Positions 17,439-26,971 of a stretch of 64,000 nt of DNA are shown one piece after another (positions within the stretch are counted from its first letter, which is position 1; every line of letters begins with the position of its first letter). The stretch is from Pukyongia sp963768085 (GTDB lineage Bacteria; Bacteroidota; Bacteroidia; Flavobacteriales; Flavobacteriaceae): the NCBI GenBank assembly GCA_963768085.1, contig CAVYGO010000002.1:540261-604260 (forward strand), read 5' to 3'. Both the position numbers and the translations under genes were made by a program. A model generated the notes under the pieces. That model did not search any database, had not been told where the DNA came from, and saw only the letters and a program-made list of their open reading frames with translations.

Positions 17439-19916
17439 ATGAAACTAACCATTTGCGTCATTGCCATGATTACGTCCATACATTCTTTTGGGCAACCGTC
17501 GAATCCCATAGCCGCTTCAGAACGGGATTTTAAGGTAACGGGCGTTGTTCTTGAGAAGGGAACAGGTCTGCCGTTGGAGTACGCTTCAGTTTCATTCCTC
17601 GACAGCAGCGGAATTGCCGTGGCCGGAGGAATTACCGATGTTAAAGGCGAATATGCGATAAAGGTTCCAGAAGGAACGTATACTGTTCAATACGATTTTA
17701 TTTCCTTTAAAACCATTAAGATTCGCAATCAGCTAATCGATAAGAATACCGAATTGCCTACCGTCTATCTTGAAATTGATAGTGAAGTTCTGGAAGAGGT
17801 GGTGGTCAGGGCCGAAACTACAGAGGTCCAGGTACGACTGGACAAGAAGATCTACAACATAGGAAAGGATCTTACCACCAGTGGAGCAACCGTGAGTGAT
17901 GCACTTAATAATGTCCCTTCGGTTACAGTGGATATAGAAGGAAATATTGCCTTAAGAGGAAACGAAAATGTTCGAATACTAATCAATGGGCGTCCATCCG
18001 CGCTTGCCGGATTTGGTTCCACAGATGCGCTAAGTCAGTTACCGGCAGAGGCAATTGATCGCGTGGAAGTAATAACTTCACCCTCGGCACGGTATGATGC
18101 GGAAGGAACAGCCGGTATTCTCAATATCATTTTGAGAAAAGAAAAGACCCTGGGATTAAATGGATCTATTATTACCAACCTGGGCTATCCTTTGAGTAGC
18201 GGGATCAATGGTAATGTGAATATACGAACAGAAAAGTTCAATATTTTTAATACCACGGGATATCGATATCGCGAGTCCCCGGGAAATGCTTTCTTCGAAA
18301 ACCGCTATTTTTCGCAGAACAGGGAGAACCCTGTGGTACAGGAGGAACGTGAATATGACCGTTTAGGTAGGAATTTCAATTCGAATTTAGGGATGGAATA
18401 TTTTCTGAACGACCAGTCCTCAATCACGGCTTCAGCATTTATTCGGATCGGTGACGACGATGATGAGAACACGAATATTAGCAACGAGTTTGATAGGAAC
18501 AATACCCTGGCCAAAACAATAATACGAACCGAGCAGCAAACTGAAGAAGACAGAAACTATCAGCTGGCGCTGAATTATCGAAATAAGTTCAACGATAAAG
18601 GCCATGAGCTCAATATGGACTTCCAGTATGAGATCAGTGATGAAACGCAGGTCTCCGATATCAGGGAATTTATTGAGTTTCCAAATTTTATGAATCTACC
18701 AACGGAGATCGTTACTACCATTGAGGATCAGACTGAAATACTGGGCCAGGCGGATTATGTGTTGCCTATTGGTGAAAACGCGCAATTTGAAGCGGGATAT
18801 CGTGGGAACTTTGAAGAAACAAAAACAGATTTCACGGTACTTGAAGAAGTAAACACCTCAGGTAACTTTGTAAGAAATGATAGTTTATCGAACATCTTCA
18901 CATTCAACCAGAATGTAAATGCCCTTTACAGTCAGTACGGCAACAAATTTGGTAAGTTCTCATTCCTACTTGGCCTAAGAATGGAAAACACGCAACTAAA
19001 GGGTGAAGTCGACGCAACGAATGTTAATGCGAACGGTGAGGGATTCATTGACAATTTCGACAAAAACTACCTGGGTTTGTTCCCTACCGTTAATTTGATT
19101 TATGAATTAGGAGAAAGGGAAAGTGTAACACTGGGATATAACAGGAGAATTAACCGGCCTCGTTCCTGGTACCTAAATCCTTTCCCGTCCCGTTCCAGTG
19201 AAGCCAATGTTTTTCAGGGAAATCCGAATCTGAATCCTGCTTTTGCCAGTGCATTCGACCTGGGATACCTCAAACGATGGGATAAAATTACACTTACCTC
19301 ATCTGTTTATTATCAGTATGAAACAGATTCTTTTGAACGTATCCAGGAAGATACCGGATTAGAGACTCCTAATGGAATTCCTATTATCCGAACGATACCC
19401 ATTAACCTCTCCACCAATCAGCGGATCGGTTTTGAAGCCGGAGTATTGTATAACACGGCTAAGTGGTTACGATTCAATGGAAGTTTTAATTTATTCAAGT
19501 TCAGCAAGAAAGGAGAATTCAACGGTATCGATTATGGGGCCGATAATACAAGTTGGTTTGCGAGAGGAAGTGCAAAAGTATCGCTGCCAGCGAAAATCGA
19601 ATGGCAGACTACCGCTTTTTATCGTGGCCCTACTAATAATGCCCAAACAGAAAATAAGGGAATTATGTCGGTTAACCTCGCTTTTAGTAAAGACCTATTC
19701 GGTGATAATGCAACCTTGGGATTCAATATAAGGGACCTGTTTAATTCCAGGAAGAGGCGTTCGTTTACTGAAACGGAAACCTTCACATCCAATTCTGAAT
19801 TTCAGTGGAGACAAAGATCGTTCAACCTTTCGTTCACGTATCGTTTCAATCAGAAGAAGCAACGTGAGCGTGGCGGCCGCGAAGGCGGATTTGAAGATGA
19901 GGGTTTTGAAGGTTAG
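17439..19916 (+). CDS. TonB-dependent outer membrane receptor (carboxypeptidase-regulatory N-domain)
   Basis: The 825-residue protein has a signal peptide, an N-terminal carboxypeptidase-regulatory-like fold (about residues 28-110, VTGVVLEKGTGLPLEYASV), a plug domain (about 130-230, LNNVPSVTVDIEGNIALRG, INGRPSAL, ERVEVITSPSAR-like) and a beta-barrel with alternating aromatic strands. It belongs to the outer membrane beta-barrel group of TonB receptors, not the SusC group; no SusD partner is present. The extreme C-terminus carries an unusual RERGGREGGFEDEGFEG tail. Substrate unknown. A strong bidirectional terminator follows. Confidence 0.88.
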   Translation: MKLTICVIAMITSIHSFGQPSNPIAASERDFKVTGVVLEKGTGLPLEYASVSFLDSSGIAVAGGITDVKGEYAIKVPEGTYTVQYDFISFKTIKIRNQLIDKNTELPTVYLEIDSEVLEEVVVRAETTEVQVRLDKKIYNIGKDLTTSGATVSDALNNVPSVTVDIEGNIALRGNENVRILINGRPSALAGFGSTDALSQLPAEAIDRVEVITSPSARYDAEGTAGILNIILRKEKTLGLNGSIITNLGYPLSSGINGNVNIRTEKFNIFNTTGYRYRESPGNAFFENRYFSQNRENPVVQEEREYDRLGRNFNSNLGMEYFLNDQSSITASAFIRIGDDDDENTNISNEFDRNNTLAKTIIRTEQQTEEDRNYQLALNYRNKFNDKGHELNMDFQYEISDETQVSDIREFIEFPNFMNLPTEIVTTIEDQTEILGQADYVLPIGENAQFEAGYRGNFEETKTDFTVLEEVNTSGNFVRNDSLSNIFTFNQNVNALYSQYGNKFGKFSFLLGLRMENTQLKGEVDATNVNANGEGFIDNFDKNYLGLFPTVNLIYELGERESVTLGYNRRINRPRSWYLNPFPSRSSEANVFQGNPNLNPAFASAFDLGYLKRWDKITLTSSVYYQYETDSFERIQEDTGLETPNGIPIIRTIPINLSTNQRIGFEAGVLYNTAKWLRFNGSFNLFKFSKKGEFNGIDYGADNTSWFARGSAKVSLPAKIEWQTTAFYRGPTNNAQTENKGIMSVNLAFSKDLFGDNATLGFNIRDLFNSRKRRSFTETETFTSNSEFQWRQRSFNLSFTYRFNQKKQRERGGREGGFEDEGFEG

Positions 19917-19943
19917 CAAATCTGAGGTCAAACAATAAAAAAA

Positions 19944-19968
19944 GGAAGCCAATGGCTTCCTTTTTTTA
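19944..19968. terminator. Bidirectional intrinsic terminator
   Basis: Stem GGAAGCC/GGCTTCC with a 3-base loop is flanked by A7 on the left and T7 on the right, so it serves both the TonB receptor and the converging small membrane protein. Confidence 0.8.
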
Positions 19969-19981
19969 TAAAGTAGAGAGT

Positions 19982-20155
19982 TTACAGGTCTTCTTCTTCT
20001 TTTCTTCTGGCTTCACGCTTCAATTTCCAGTTCTCATAGAGCGCACCTCCTATCCAGTAAGGAATAAAGGAGATTAAAAATATCATTAACCAAAATCCGA
20101 TAGTTAAGATGGTGAGAAACGCTAAAAATCCAAGATATTGATCAAATTCAAACAT
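19982..20155 (-). CDS. Small membrane protein of unknown function
   Basis: Starting at ATG 20155 gives 57 residues: a short acidic N-terminus, one or two hydrophobic segments (GFLAFLTILTIGFWLMIFL and the following FIPYWIGGALY) and a very charged tail (KLKREARRKEEEDL). A longer frame to 20212 exists but adds a Lys-rich leader and crosses the likely promoter. Function unknown. It diverges from fumC. Confidence 0.6.
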   Translation of the reverse strand: MFEFDQYLGFLAFLTILTIGFWLMIFLISFIPYWIGGALYENWKLKREARRKEEEDL

Positions 20156-20251
20156 GATGCCTGTGTTTTGCTTTATGCAAAGATAAAATGATTTTTTTAG
20201 ATTCAATAGCAATTTCCTCCAATTTATTCACAGTAAATAAACATCTAATCC

Positions 20252-20283
20252 TTTGAGGGAAAAAGGGGTATTTCGTACTTTTG
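20252..20283 (+). promoter_or_regulatory. Promoter of fumC (TTTG-N20-TACTTTTG)
   Basis: TTTG at 20252-20255 and TACTTTTG at 20276-20283 match the Bacteroidota -33/-7 elements with a 20-base spacer. The ATG at 20304 follows at 20 bases, which also argues against the upstream ATG at 20253. Confidence 0.6.
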
Positions 20284-20303
20284 TGAGAGCTAAAAATGCC
20301 GTC

Positions 20304-21698
20304 ATGAAGTACAGAATAGAAAAGGATACCATGGGTGAGGTACAAGTGCCTTCCGAAAAGTTATGGGGAGCTCAGACCGAACGATCCCGAAACAATTTTA
20401 AAATTGGAGCACCGGCGTCCATGCCACTTGAAATTGTGTATGGATTCGCTTATCTGAAAAAGGCAGCGGCATATACGAATTGTGATTTGGGTGTGCTTAC
20501 TGAAGAAAAAAGAGACCTTATCGCCAGCGTTTGTGATGAGATACTTCAGGGGAAACATGATGATCAATTCCCGTTAGTGATCTGGCAAACCGGATCGGGG
20601 ACACAGAGTAACATGAATGTGAACGAAGTAATTGCGAACCGCGCACATCAGTTAGCTGGTCATACTATTGGTGAAGGTGAAAAGACGCTTACTCCTAATG
20701 ATGACGTGAATAAATCGCAGTCATCGAACGATACCTTTCCTACGGGTATGCATATCGCAGCTTATAAAAAGATTGTGGAAGTCACGATTCCGGGAGTTGA
20801 ACAACTGCATAACACCCTAAAGCGAAAATCGGAAGAATTTAAAGATATTGTAAAAATTGGCCGAACCCATTTAATGGATGCCACGCCTCTTACGCTGGGA
20901 CAGGAATTCAGCGGCTATGCTTCTCAGCTGGAACACGGCCTTTCCGCCTTACGAAATACACTGCCTCATTTGTCGGAGCTTGCTTTAGGAGGAACAGCGG
21001 TTGGAACCGGAATTAATACCCCGGACGGTTATGCTGTAAAAGTTGCCGACCATATTGCAAAATTTACCGGACTTCCCTTTATAACAGCCAAAAATAAATT
21101 TGAAGCCTTAGCGGCTCATGATGCGATTGTAGAATCACACGGCGCACTGAAACAACTGGCGGTATCCCTGAACAAAATCGCCAATGATATCCGTATGATG
21201 GCCAGTGGGCCGCGCAGCGGTATCGGAGAGATTATTATTCCTGCGAATGAACCAGGCTCGTCTATAATGCCCGGAAAGGTGAATCCTACACAATGTGAAG
21301 CCTTAACTATGGTCTGTGCCCAGGTTATTGGAAATGATGTGGCCATTTCAGTAGGGGGTCTGCAGGGACATTACGAACTCAATGTGTTCAAACCTGTGAT
21401 GGCAGCTAATATTCTTCAATCCGCACAATTGATTGGAGATGCCTGCGCATCCTTCGATATACATTGTGCCAGTGGAATCACACCAAACCATCCAATCATT
21501 AAAGAACTTGTGAACAATTCACTTATGTTGGTAACTGCTCTCAATACAAAGATTGGCTATTATAAAGCAGCCGAGATCGCAACTACGGCCCATAAGAATG
21601 GTACTACACTAAAAGAAGAGGCCGTTAACCTGGGATATCTTACCCCGGAAGAATTTGACGCTTGGGTGAAACCAGAAGACATGGTTGGAAATAGCTGA
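20304..21698 (+). CDS. fumC: Class II fumarate hydratase
   Basis: The 464-residue enzyme interconverts fumarate and L-malate in the TCA cycle without an iron-sulfur cluster. It has the superfamily signature GSSIMPGKVNPTQCEA, the TGSGTQSNMNVNEV substrate loop and the SQSSNDTFPT and GRTHLMDATP motifs of FumC. The start at 20304 (MKYRIEKDTMGEV) fits the family; an ATG 51 bases upstream lies within the promoter. It stands alone, with its own promoter and terminator. Confidence 0.96.
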   Translation: MKYRIEKDTMGEVQVPSEKLWGAQTERSRNNFKIGAPASMPLEIVYGFAYLKKAAAYTNCDLGVLTEEKRDLIASVCDEILQGKHDDQFPLVIWQTGSGTQSNMNVNEVIANRAHQLAGHTIGEGEKTLTPNDDVNKSQSSNDTFPTGMHIAAYKKIVEVTIPGVEQLHNTLKRKSEEFKDIVKIGRTHLMDATPLTLGQEFSGYASQLEHGLSALRNTLPHLSELALGGTAVGTGINTPDGYAVKVADHIAKFTGLPFITAKNKFEALAAHDAIVESHGALKQLAVSLNKIANDIRMMASGPRSGIGEIIIPANEPGSSIMPGKVNPTQCEALTMVCAQVIGNDVAISVGGLQGHYELNVFKPVMAANILQSAQLIGDACASFDIHCASGITPNHPIIKELVNNSLMLVTALNTKIGYYKAAEIATTAHKNGTTLKEEAVNLGYLTPEEFDAWVKPEDMVGNS

Positions 21699-21718
21699 TT
21701 TTCAACATATTAAATGTT

Positions 21719-21747
21719 AAAGCTATCCTCTGTGATAGCTTTTTTTT
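21719..21747 (+). terminator. Intrinsic terminator of fumC
   Basis: Stem AAAGCTATC/GATAGCTTT with a 6-base loop is followed by a T run shortly after the fumC stop. Confidence 0.75.
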
Positions 21748-21836
21748 ATAATTATCATCGATGAAATGCATATTTATTAGGTGAAATGTATTTTTTATGT
21801 ATATTGCTGTACCCAAATTATTAAAATCTGCTTATT

Positions 21837-23150
21837 ATGAGGCAACAATTTATCCCCCTCGTATTGTGTCTTTTTCTGTCGTACCTGGCACCTATTCAAC
21901 TGACTGCCAACACTGCACACAACACCCCCAATTCTCCCTTAACCCTTGTTACTAGTACATTCAAGACCAAAACCAAAAGCTTGATTGATAAAGATAAAAA
22001 GGCGAAGGTTGAAAGGAATTCATCGACCAGCAACAAGGCGAAATTAATCGAAAATTCTAACCGTGAACTAAACACCGGAAAAAGTCATAATTTAACAATT
22101 GAGGAAAATTCCTACAATAACAACTTCGTTATAAGGGGTAAAAACCGAGAAATTTTAAAAAATAACGCTGCAACCACGATTATCGCAGCCAGTCAGGCTG
22201 GAAACTCATTTGGAACCGGGATGTTCTTTGGTTTTGCCCTGATGGTGGTGTTATTGAATTTGGTGTGTTACATTCTATTCGATGAGAAGCTATTCTTGTT
22301 CTATTCCCTTGCGCTCACTTCGATCAGTGGTCTTTTGTTCTTAAGTGACGGCCTGATGCCGATGTTGGGATATAATGAGATATCCAATCCGCAGGCTATA
22401 GAATCATTAATGGTGCTCGCAACTTGTTTCTTCGGAGCCTGGTTCGCTTCTAAGTATTTAAATGTTTCTGAAATTTTTCCGAAAATGAAATGGATCACCA
22501 CGGCCCTTCTGGGGATCGGTGCTGTATTAACGATGATGTGCTTTATTACTTCGATAGCGAATTTTGGAATTGCAGCCAACTTGATTTCCTATGGAGTGAT
22601 ATGCCTCTACTTCATGTCCGGAGTCTATCTTTTCAGCAAAAAGAACTATCCTAAATTCTACGTGATCGCACTGAGTATTCCACTATTATTCGCAGTCGAC
22701 TATTTTGTGCTGCGCAACATGGGACTGGATTTCCTTATGACACAACCGTCTCACTTGAAAGCTGCAGTCGTAGCCGAAATGCTCATGCTTACCTATGCTA
22801 TCGTTTATAGAATGAAGGCCATCAAGGAAGAGAATGAGTTGAGACAGACTGAACTTCGTATTTTTCTGAAACGTCAGGAGGTCATAAACCGAAAGAATAC
22901 CATGCAGCTTGTGGAAGAGGTGTATCTCGAAAATCTGATCATGCATTACGATCTTGACGGGTTTGAAATTAAACTTCTTCAGTACATTTCCGAAGGAAAA
23001 GAGATCGCAAAGATCGCGAGAAAGCTAAAAACAACAGAATCTGAAATAGAAGAATTAACAAAAGATCTTTATTATAAACTGGAAATTAGTGAACATATCC
23101 AGGAAGATTACAGAATGGTCGATGCCCAGGCGGACTATATCTACAACTAA
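21837..23150 (+). CDS. Multi-pass membrane protein with C-terminal LuxR-like helix-turn-helix
   Basis: The 437-residue protein has a signal-like first helix, a ~100-residue polar Asn/Lys/Thr-rich stretch, then about seven hydrophobic segments (residues ~125-325) resembling the 7TM-DISM sensor module. A cytoplasmic helix rich in Glu/Arg follows (about 328-365), and the C-terminal ~60 residues (GFEIKLLQYISEGKEIAKIA, then a second helix with TESEIEEL) have the form of a LuxR DNA-binding helix-turn-helix, with E-G-K-x-x-x-x-I-A spacing. The expected periplasmic DISMED2 domain is not recognised. Inference: a membrane-tethered transcription regulator. The recognition helix is unusually acidic, so DNA binding is uncertain. 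Confidence 0.7.
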   Translation: MRQQFIPLVLCLFLSYLAPIQLTANTAHNTPNSPLTLVTSTFKTKTKSLIDKDKKAKVERNSSTSNKAKLIENSNRELNTGKSHNLTIEENSYNNNFVIRGKNREILKNNAATTIIAASQAGNSFGTGMFFGFALMVVLLNLVCYILFDEKLFLFYSLALTSISGLLFLSDGLMPMLGYNEISNPQAIESLMVLATCFFGAWFASKYLNVSEIFPKMKWITTALLGIGAVLTMMCFITSIANFGIAANLISYGVICLYFMSGVYLFSKKNYPKFYVIALSIPLLFAVDYFVLRNMGLDFLMTQPSHLKAAVVAEMLMLTYAIVYRMKAIKEENELRQTELRIFLKRQEVINRKNTMQLVEEVYLENLIMHYDLDGFEIKLLQYISEGKEIAKIARKLKTTESEIEELTKDLYYKLEISEHIQEDYRMVDAQADYIYN

Positions 23151-23151
23151 A

Positions 23152-23221
23152 CTGAGAGTATCGGTAAACCTAAGAGAGGCTTCGGCCAGAGACCTTACGT
23201 TTATCGGCTCGCTAATCTCAG
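23152..23221 (+). other. Long structured RNA element in the 3' untranslated region
   Basis: Immediately after the LuxR-like gene, nested complementary segments occur: CTGAGA (23152-57) with TCTCAG (23216-21), CGGTAAAC (23162-69) with GTTTATCG (23199-206, one G-U), TAAG with CTTA, and a central GGC-TTCG-GCC tetraloop hairpin. They nest into one ~70-nt stem with internal loops. A classical terminator follows separately, so this is an additional structure. Confidence 0.45.
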
Positions 23222-23244
23222 CCTAATTCAATAAATAGTGAGAG

Positions 23245-23274
23245 AGGATAGGTCTACGGACCTATCCTTTTTTT
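23245..23274. terminator. Strong intrinsic terminator with UACG tetraloop
   Basis: A 10-bp stem AGGATAGGTC/GACCTATCCT closes a TACG loop (UNCG-type) and is followed by T7. It overlaps the stop codon of the converging cytochrome c assembly gene. Confidence 0.85.
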
Positions 23275-26200
23275 ATAAAGTGTTTTTTATAGCTGAAATA
23301 GGACAGAGTACTCAATAAGACCGCTAAACCAACAATATACCAGACAAAGGTTGGTGTTACAGGGGCATCACCGCTCGCGTACGAATGCAACCCGGCAAGG
23401 TAGAAATTAACCCCGAAATAAGTCATCATGATGGCGGCATATGCAAACAGGGCCATTACATTAAAGAACCATCGGCCACGCAATCCAGGGACCAATCGCA
23501 TATGAAGCACGAAGGCGTACACCATAATACTAATGAGTGCCCACGTTTCCTTCGGATCCCAACCCCAGTATCTTCCCCAGCTTTCATTAGCCCACTGTCC
23601 GCCAAGGAAATTTCCAATGGTGAGCATCACTAATCCAACGGTAAGAGCCATTTCGGTGATCACCGTGATTTCCTTGATATTCATATCCATTCGAAGCTTG
23701 TTCTTTTCGGTTGTAAGCAACATGAGCAACAGCGCAGTTGCTCCTAATATCATCCCCAAAGTAAAGGGTCCATAACTTGCCACAATAACGGCCACATGAA
23801 TCATAAGCCAATAACTGTCCAGCACGGGCTGCAAATTAGCGATGGATGGATCCAGCCAGTTCTGATTGGCAACCCAAAGGATAATCGCAGCCACAAATGC
23901 AGTGGATGCAATCGTTAAATTACTTTTTCGTCCGAAGGCCAGTCCGAAGAATACCGTCGCCCATGCTACGTAAATGATAGATTCATAGGCGTCACTCCAG
24001 GGGGCATGACCACTAATATACCAGCGAGTGGCCAGACCAAGGGTCATCAGCAGGAAGAAAACCCAGGTAATGTACTTACAGATAGTAATCAGAATATTGT
24101 AAAATTTCGCTTCCCAGAAAATCTTGAAGATGATAAAAATGAACATCAACCCTCCTATCAGGAGAAAATATTTGTAGAGCTTATTGAAGATATCAAATTT
24201 GTTGTAGGTTATTTCGGCATTGATCTTATTTTCCGAAGGCATCACTTCACTTCCATATTTCATCTGAAACTTGGCCAATCCGTTTAATATTTCCTCCGCC
24301 TGGGAATAATCACCATCTATTCGCGCCTCGTTTACCGACTGAAAATAAGCGGGTAAAATGGTTCGTGTCGCAATAGAATCCATCCCTTTAAAATTCGCCT
24401 CATTTAATTCCGGATAGGCAACCCATTTATTATTCTCATCGTTGGGTATAGGGAATATTTTTAGGATGCTCCCACTAAGTGTCTGGTTCAGTAAATACAC
24501 ACTTTCATACGTTTTTATGAAGTCCTTTTCAAACTGATTGGGATTGGTTTTACGTGTGGCCTCTTCAAGATAAGGTTCCAGTTTGTTATTACCCTGAGCA
24601 TCGAAAAGATCGATCATAGCAATACGAGTCGCGTCTTCCGAAACTCCAAGCACCTTCCGAAGACTGTCGTTCCCTCTTTTTAGATAAATGATAGGAACTT
24701 CAAGCCAGATCCTGGGAAATTCAGTCATAGAAAGAAATACCTGGTTCGCATTCAACCCCTTATAAGAATCTCTTCTGCTGATCTTCCGGAGTAATTCACT
24801 GGCATAGGTATTTACAGGTTTCATTCGTCCATCATCCTGGATCACCAGTTTCGAGAATACAGCTGCATGCTCTTTAGTGACCTTATTTGCGATAATAAGG
24901 GAATCCAACTGTAGCTCCGATGTCTGTGTATGTTGTTGGTTTTCATCCTGTCCGAATCCCAGGCTCGTTACACCTAATGCGAAGATTATCGAAAGAGCTG
25001 CTTTTTTCTTTTTCACCTTATTCAGCATTTTCTTCAGGCTTGCAAAACGGGTATTTCTGTCGAACAAAATCGCCATCAGGCCGAAGTATAGGAGGAAGTA
25101 ACCAATATAGGTAATCCAGGTGCCCCACCAGTCCTTATTCACCGATAGTACGGTGCCTTTCTCATCTGGGCTGAAACTTGCCTGGAAGAAACGATAGCCG
25201 CCCTCATCCAACACATGATTCATATATATATCGTAATCGTAAAACTCGGTATCTGAATTGTTCACCGTCACTTTACTCTTAAAGGCTGAATAGCTATTCT
25301 CCGTGCCGGGATATTTTTCAGCGATGAAATCGTTTAGGGTTATACTAAAGGGTAGTTCATATTTCCTGGATCCGTAAGCAAGGTAAACATCAAGACCCCC
25401 CACACTTGTTTTTTTCGGATTCGGATACGAACCCATTCCTCCTAATAGTTCAACCGTCTTAGTCTCTCCATTTGAAATAACATCCAGTATAAGGGCGTCC
25501 GTATTCGTTTTTAAACCTTCCGCAGCTTTAATAATGCCCATACGCCCGGTAGTAATCCCTTCGGGGAATACAAATGCCGTACCTGCCAACTGATATAAGG
25601 AACGAAGCTGTAATGGCTGGACGCTGTCTGCTACAACCATCCCCTGCTGCTGATCTGCCATTCGCATATAAGTTCCTTCGAAAGGACTAAGAATGTTGTA
25701 AGCTCCTGTTGAATCCACATTGATATTTATAGCTCCATAGGTTCGTACGTTCAAAGCAAAAAGGATATTGTGAATGCTCGTTACTTCCCCACTCTTCAAC
25801 CAGTGCTCATGTCGACTACCGTCACCAGCTTCTACGATCTTCAGGTATTCAGCTCCTTCATCACCTGGAATTAATCCCTCCTCTGCATTTTTGATATAAT
25901 CACGGTACACAATAGTGACTTCTTGCTCAAAATAGTTCGTGTTCAATTCAAAATAATTATCCAATCTTTCTGAAAGTCGAAGTTTCTTTGGTGCTACATT
26001 TCGCCTCATCTGGACTCCGTCTACTTTGTGATCACCATCAATAAAGGAAGTGAGATAGGTATCTTCAGAAAGGAATGTTTTTTCTGTGGCCCCTTCACGT
26101 ATACTCATTCGACCTTCGTAGCCTATGTATCGAGTTACAAAAGCCCCTACCAAAATCAAGATAAAAGACAAATGAAGGGTTAAGGTGGCCCATTTCTCTT

Positions 26201-26429
26201 TTTTATATAGCTTGAATTTGAAAATGTTCCCTACAAAGTTTATCACGAACAACACCATAATCAATTCAAACCACCATGCATTGTAAATAAGTTCTCTTGT
26301 ATAGGGTGTGGGTGAAGTTTCAGCTGAAGCATCCAGGAAGGTACCTACAGCCATAGCGATAGCAAAAACAATAAATAAGGAGGCGGTTAATCGGGTTGAA
26401 AAAAGAACAGAAGCCAGTTTTTTTTGCAT
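23262..26429 (-). CDS. Fused cytochrome c biogenesis protein CcsB-CcsA (ResB/ResC type)
   Basis: Starting at ATG 26429 gives 1055 residues; the slightly longer frame would begin with TTG inside the promoter. The N-terminal ResB/CcsB-like part (about 1-480) has four membrane helices and a large periplasmic domain. A middle region contains a second signal-like helix ending FGFGQ-like and a soluble stretch. The C-terminal CcsA part (about 730-1050) has the haem-handling WWD-type motif WGWDPKETWAL and its flanking histidines. The system II apparatus exports haem and ligates it to CXXCH apocytochromes. A TAAATTTG box at 26445-26452 (minus) leaves a very short leader. Confidence 0.92.
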   Translation of the reverse strand: MQKKLASVLFSTRLTASLFIVFAIAMAVGTFLDASAETSPTPYTRELIYNAWWFELIMVLFVINFVGNIFKFKLYKKEKWATLTLHLSFILILVGAFVTRYIGYEGRMSIREGATEKTFLSEDTYLTSFIDGDHKVDGVQMRRNVAPKKLRLSERLDNYFELNTNYFEQEVTIVYRDYIKNAEEGLIPGDEGAEYLKIVEAGDGSRHEHWLKSGEVTSIHNILFALNVRTYGAININVDSTGAYNILSPFEGTYMRMADQQQGMVVADSVQPLQLRSLYQLAGTAFVFPEGITTGRMGIIKAAEGLKTNTDALILDVISNGETKTVELLGGMGSYPNPKKTSVGGLDVYLAYGSRKYELPFSITLNDFIAEKYPGTENSYSAFKSKVTVNNSDTEFYDYDIYMNHVLDEGGYRFFQASFSPDEKGTVLSVNKDWWGTWITYIGYFLLYFGLMAILFDRNTRFASLKKMLNKVKKKKAALSIIFALGVTSLGFGQDENQQHTQTSELQLDSLIIANKVTKEHAAVFSKLVIQDDGRMKPVNTYASELLRKISRRDSYKGLNANQVFLSMTEFPRIWLEVPIIYLKRGNDSLRKVLGVSEDATRIAMIDLFDAQGNNKLEPYLEEATRKTNPNQFEKDFIKTYESVYLLNQTLSGSILKIFPIPNDENNKWVAYPELNEANFKGMDSIATRTILPAYFQSVNEARIDGDYSQAEEILNGLAKFQMKYGSEVMPSENKINAEITYNKFDIFNKLYKYFLLIGGLMFIFIIFKIFWEAKFYNILITICKYITWVFFLLMTLGLATRWYISGHAPWSDAYESIIYVAWATVFFGLAFGRKSNLTIASTAFVAAIILWVANQNWLDPSIANLQPVLDSYWLMIHVAVIVASYGPFTLGMILGATALLLMLLTTEKNKLRMDMNIKEITVITEMALTVGLVMLTIGNFLGGQWANESWGRYWGWDPKETWALISIMVYAFVLHMRLVPGLRGRWFFNVMALFAYAAIMMTYFGVNFYLAGLHSYASGDAPVTPTFVWYIVGLAVLLSTLSYFSYKKHFIKKG

Positions 26430-26497
26430 TTGCAAATTTTTGTGCAAATTTAGGTATTATCGTTCATTCAAACTACTAAAATTTGTTAACTATCAAA

Positions 26498-26893
26498 TTA
26501 TTTGGCCGATCTGTTTTGTCGGGCTTCGAAGATCTTCAAATGGATGAATGTTCCCATATTTCGGGCACGATTCTTCGCGATCTGTGCTATTTCTCCCTCG
26601 AATAAGGAATCGATAGTCTGGTACCATAAATTTATCCAGGTTCCGAAATGCAACTCATTGATCACCCCCTTGTGATACTCATCCACCTCCATATGTTTCT
26701 GAAGCGGATCACCTTTATAGGTCTTGCGAAAAAAGAGATTGCTTTCCCAAAAATTGGTCAGTAGTTCAAAATGCGTCTCCCAGTCCTGAATCATTGGCTC
26801 GAATATTGGACTTAACAATTCATCCTTGCGAACCTTTTTATAAAAGGCCAGGACCAGGGTATTAATATCTTCTCTGGTTTGAATATCCTGCAT
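26498..26893 (-). CDS. Group III truncated haemoglobin
   Basis: Starting at ATG 26893 gives 131 residues, the usual size; a longer frame to 27016 would run over the start of the divergent DUF2520 gene. The FYKKVRKDELLSPIFEP start, WETHFELLTNFWE helix, proximal histidine region QKHMEVDEYHKGV and the C-terminal W-x-x-x-x-D-x-x-F-E-G-E pattern are characteristic of trHbP. Group III proteins bind O2 or NO tightly and are often linked to respiration or nitrosative stress. Its neighbour is the cytochrome c assembly gene on the same strand. Confidence 0.88.
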   Translation of the reverse strand: MQDIQTREDINTLVLAFYKKVRKDELLSPIFEPMIQDWETHFELLTNFWESNLFFRKTYKGDPLQKHMEVDEYHKGVINELHFGTWINLWYQTIDSLFEGEIAQIAKNRARNMGTFIHLKIFEARQNRSAK

Positions 26894-26971
26894 AAAATTT
26901 CTTTTGAATCCCTGATAAAGATACTTTTTAAGCGGTGAATAATCATTCAAAAAAGTTATTACCTTCGCTGT

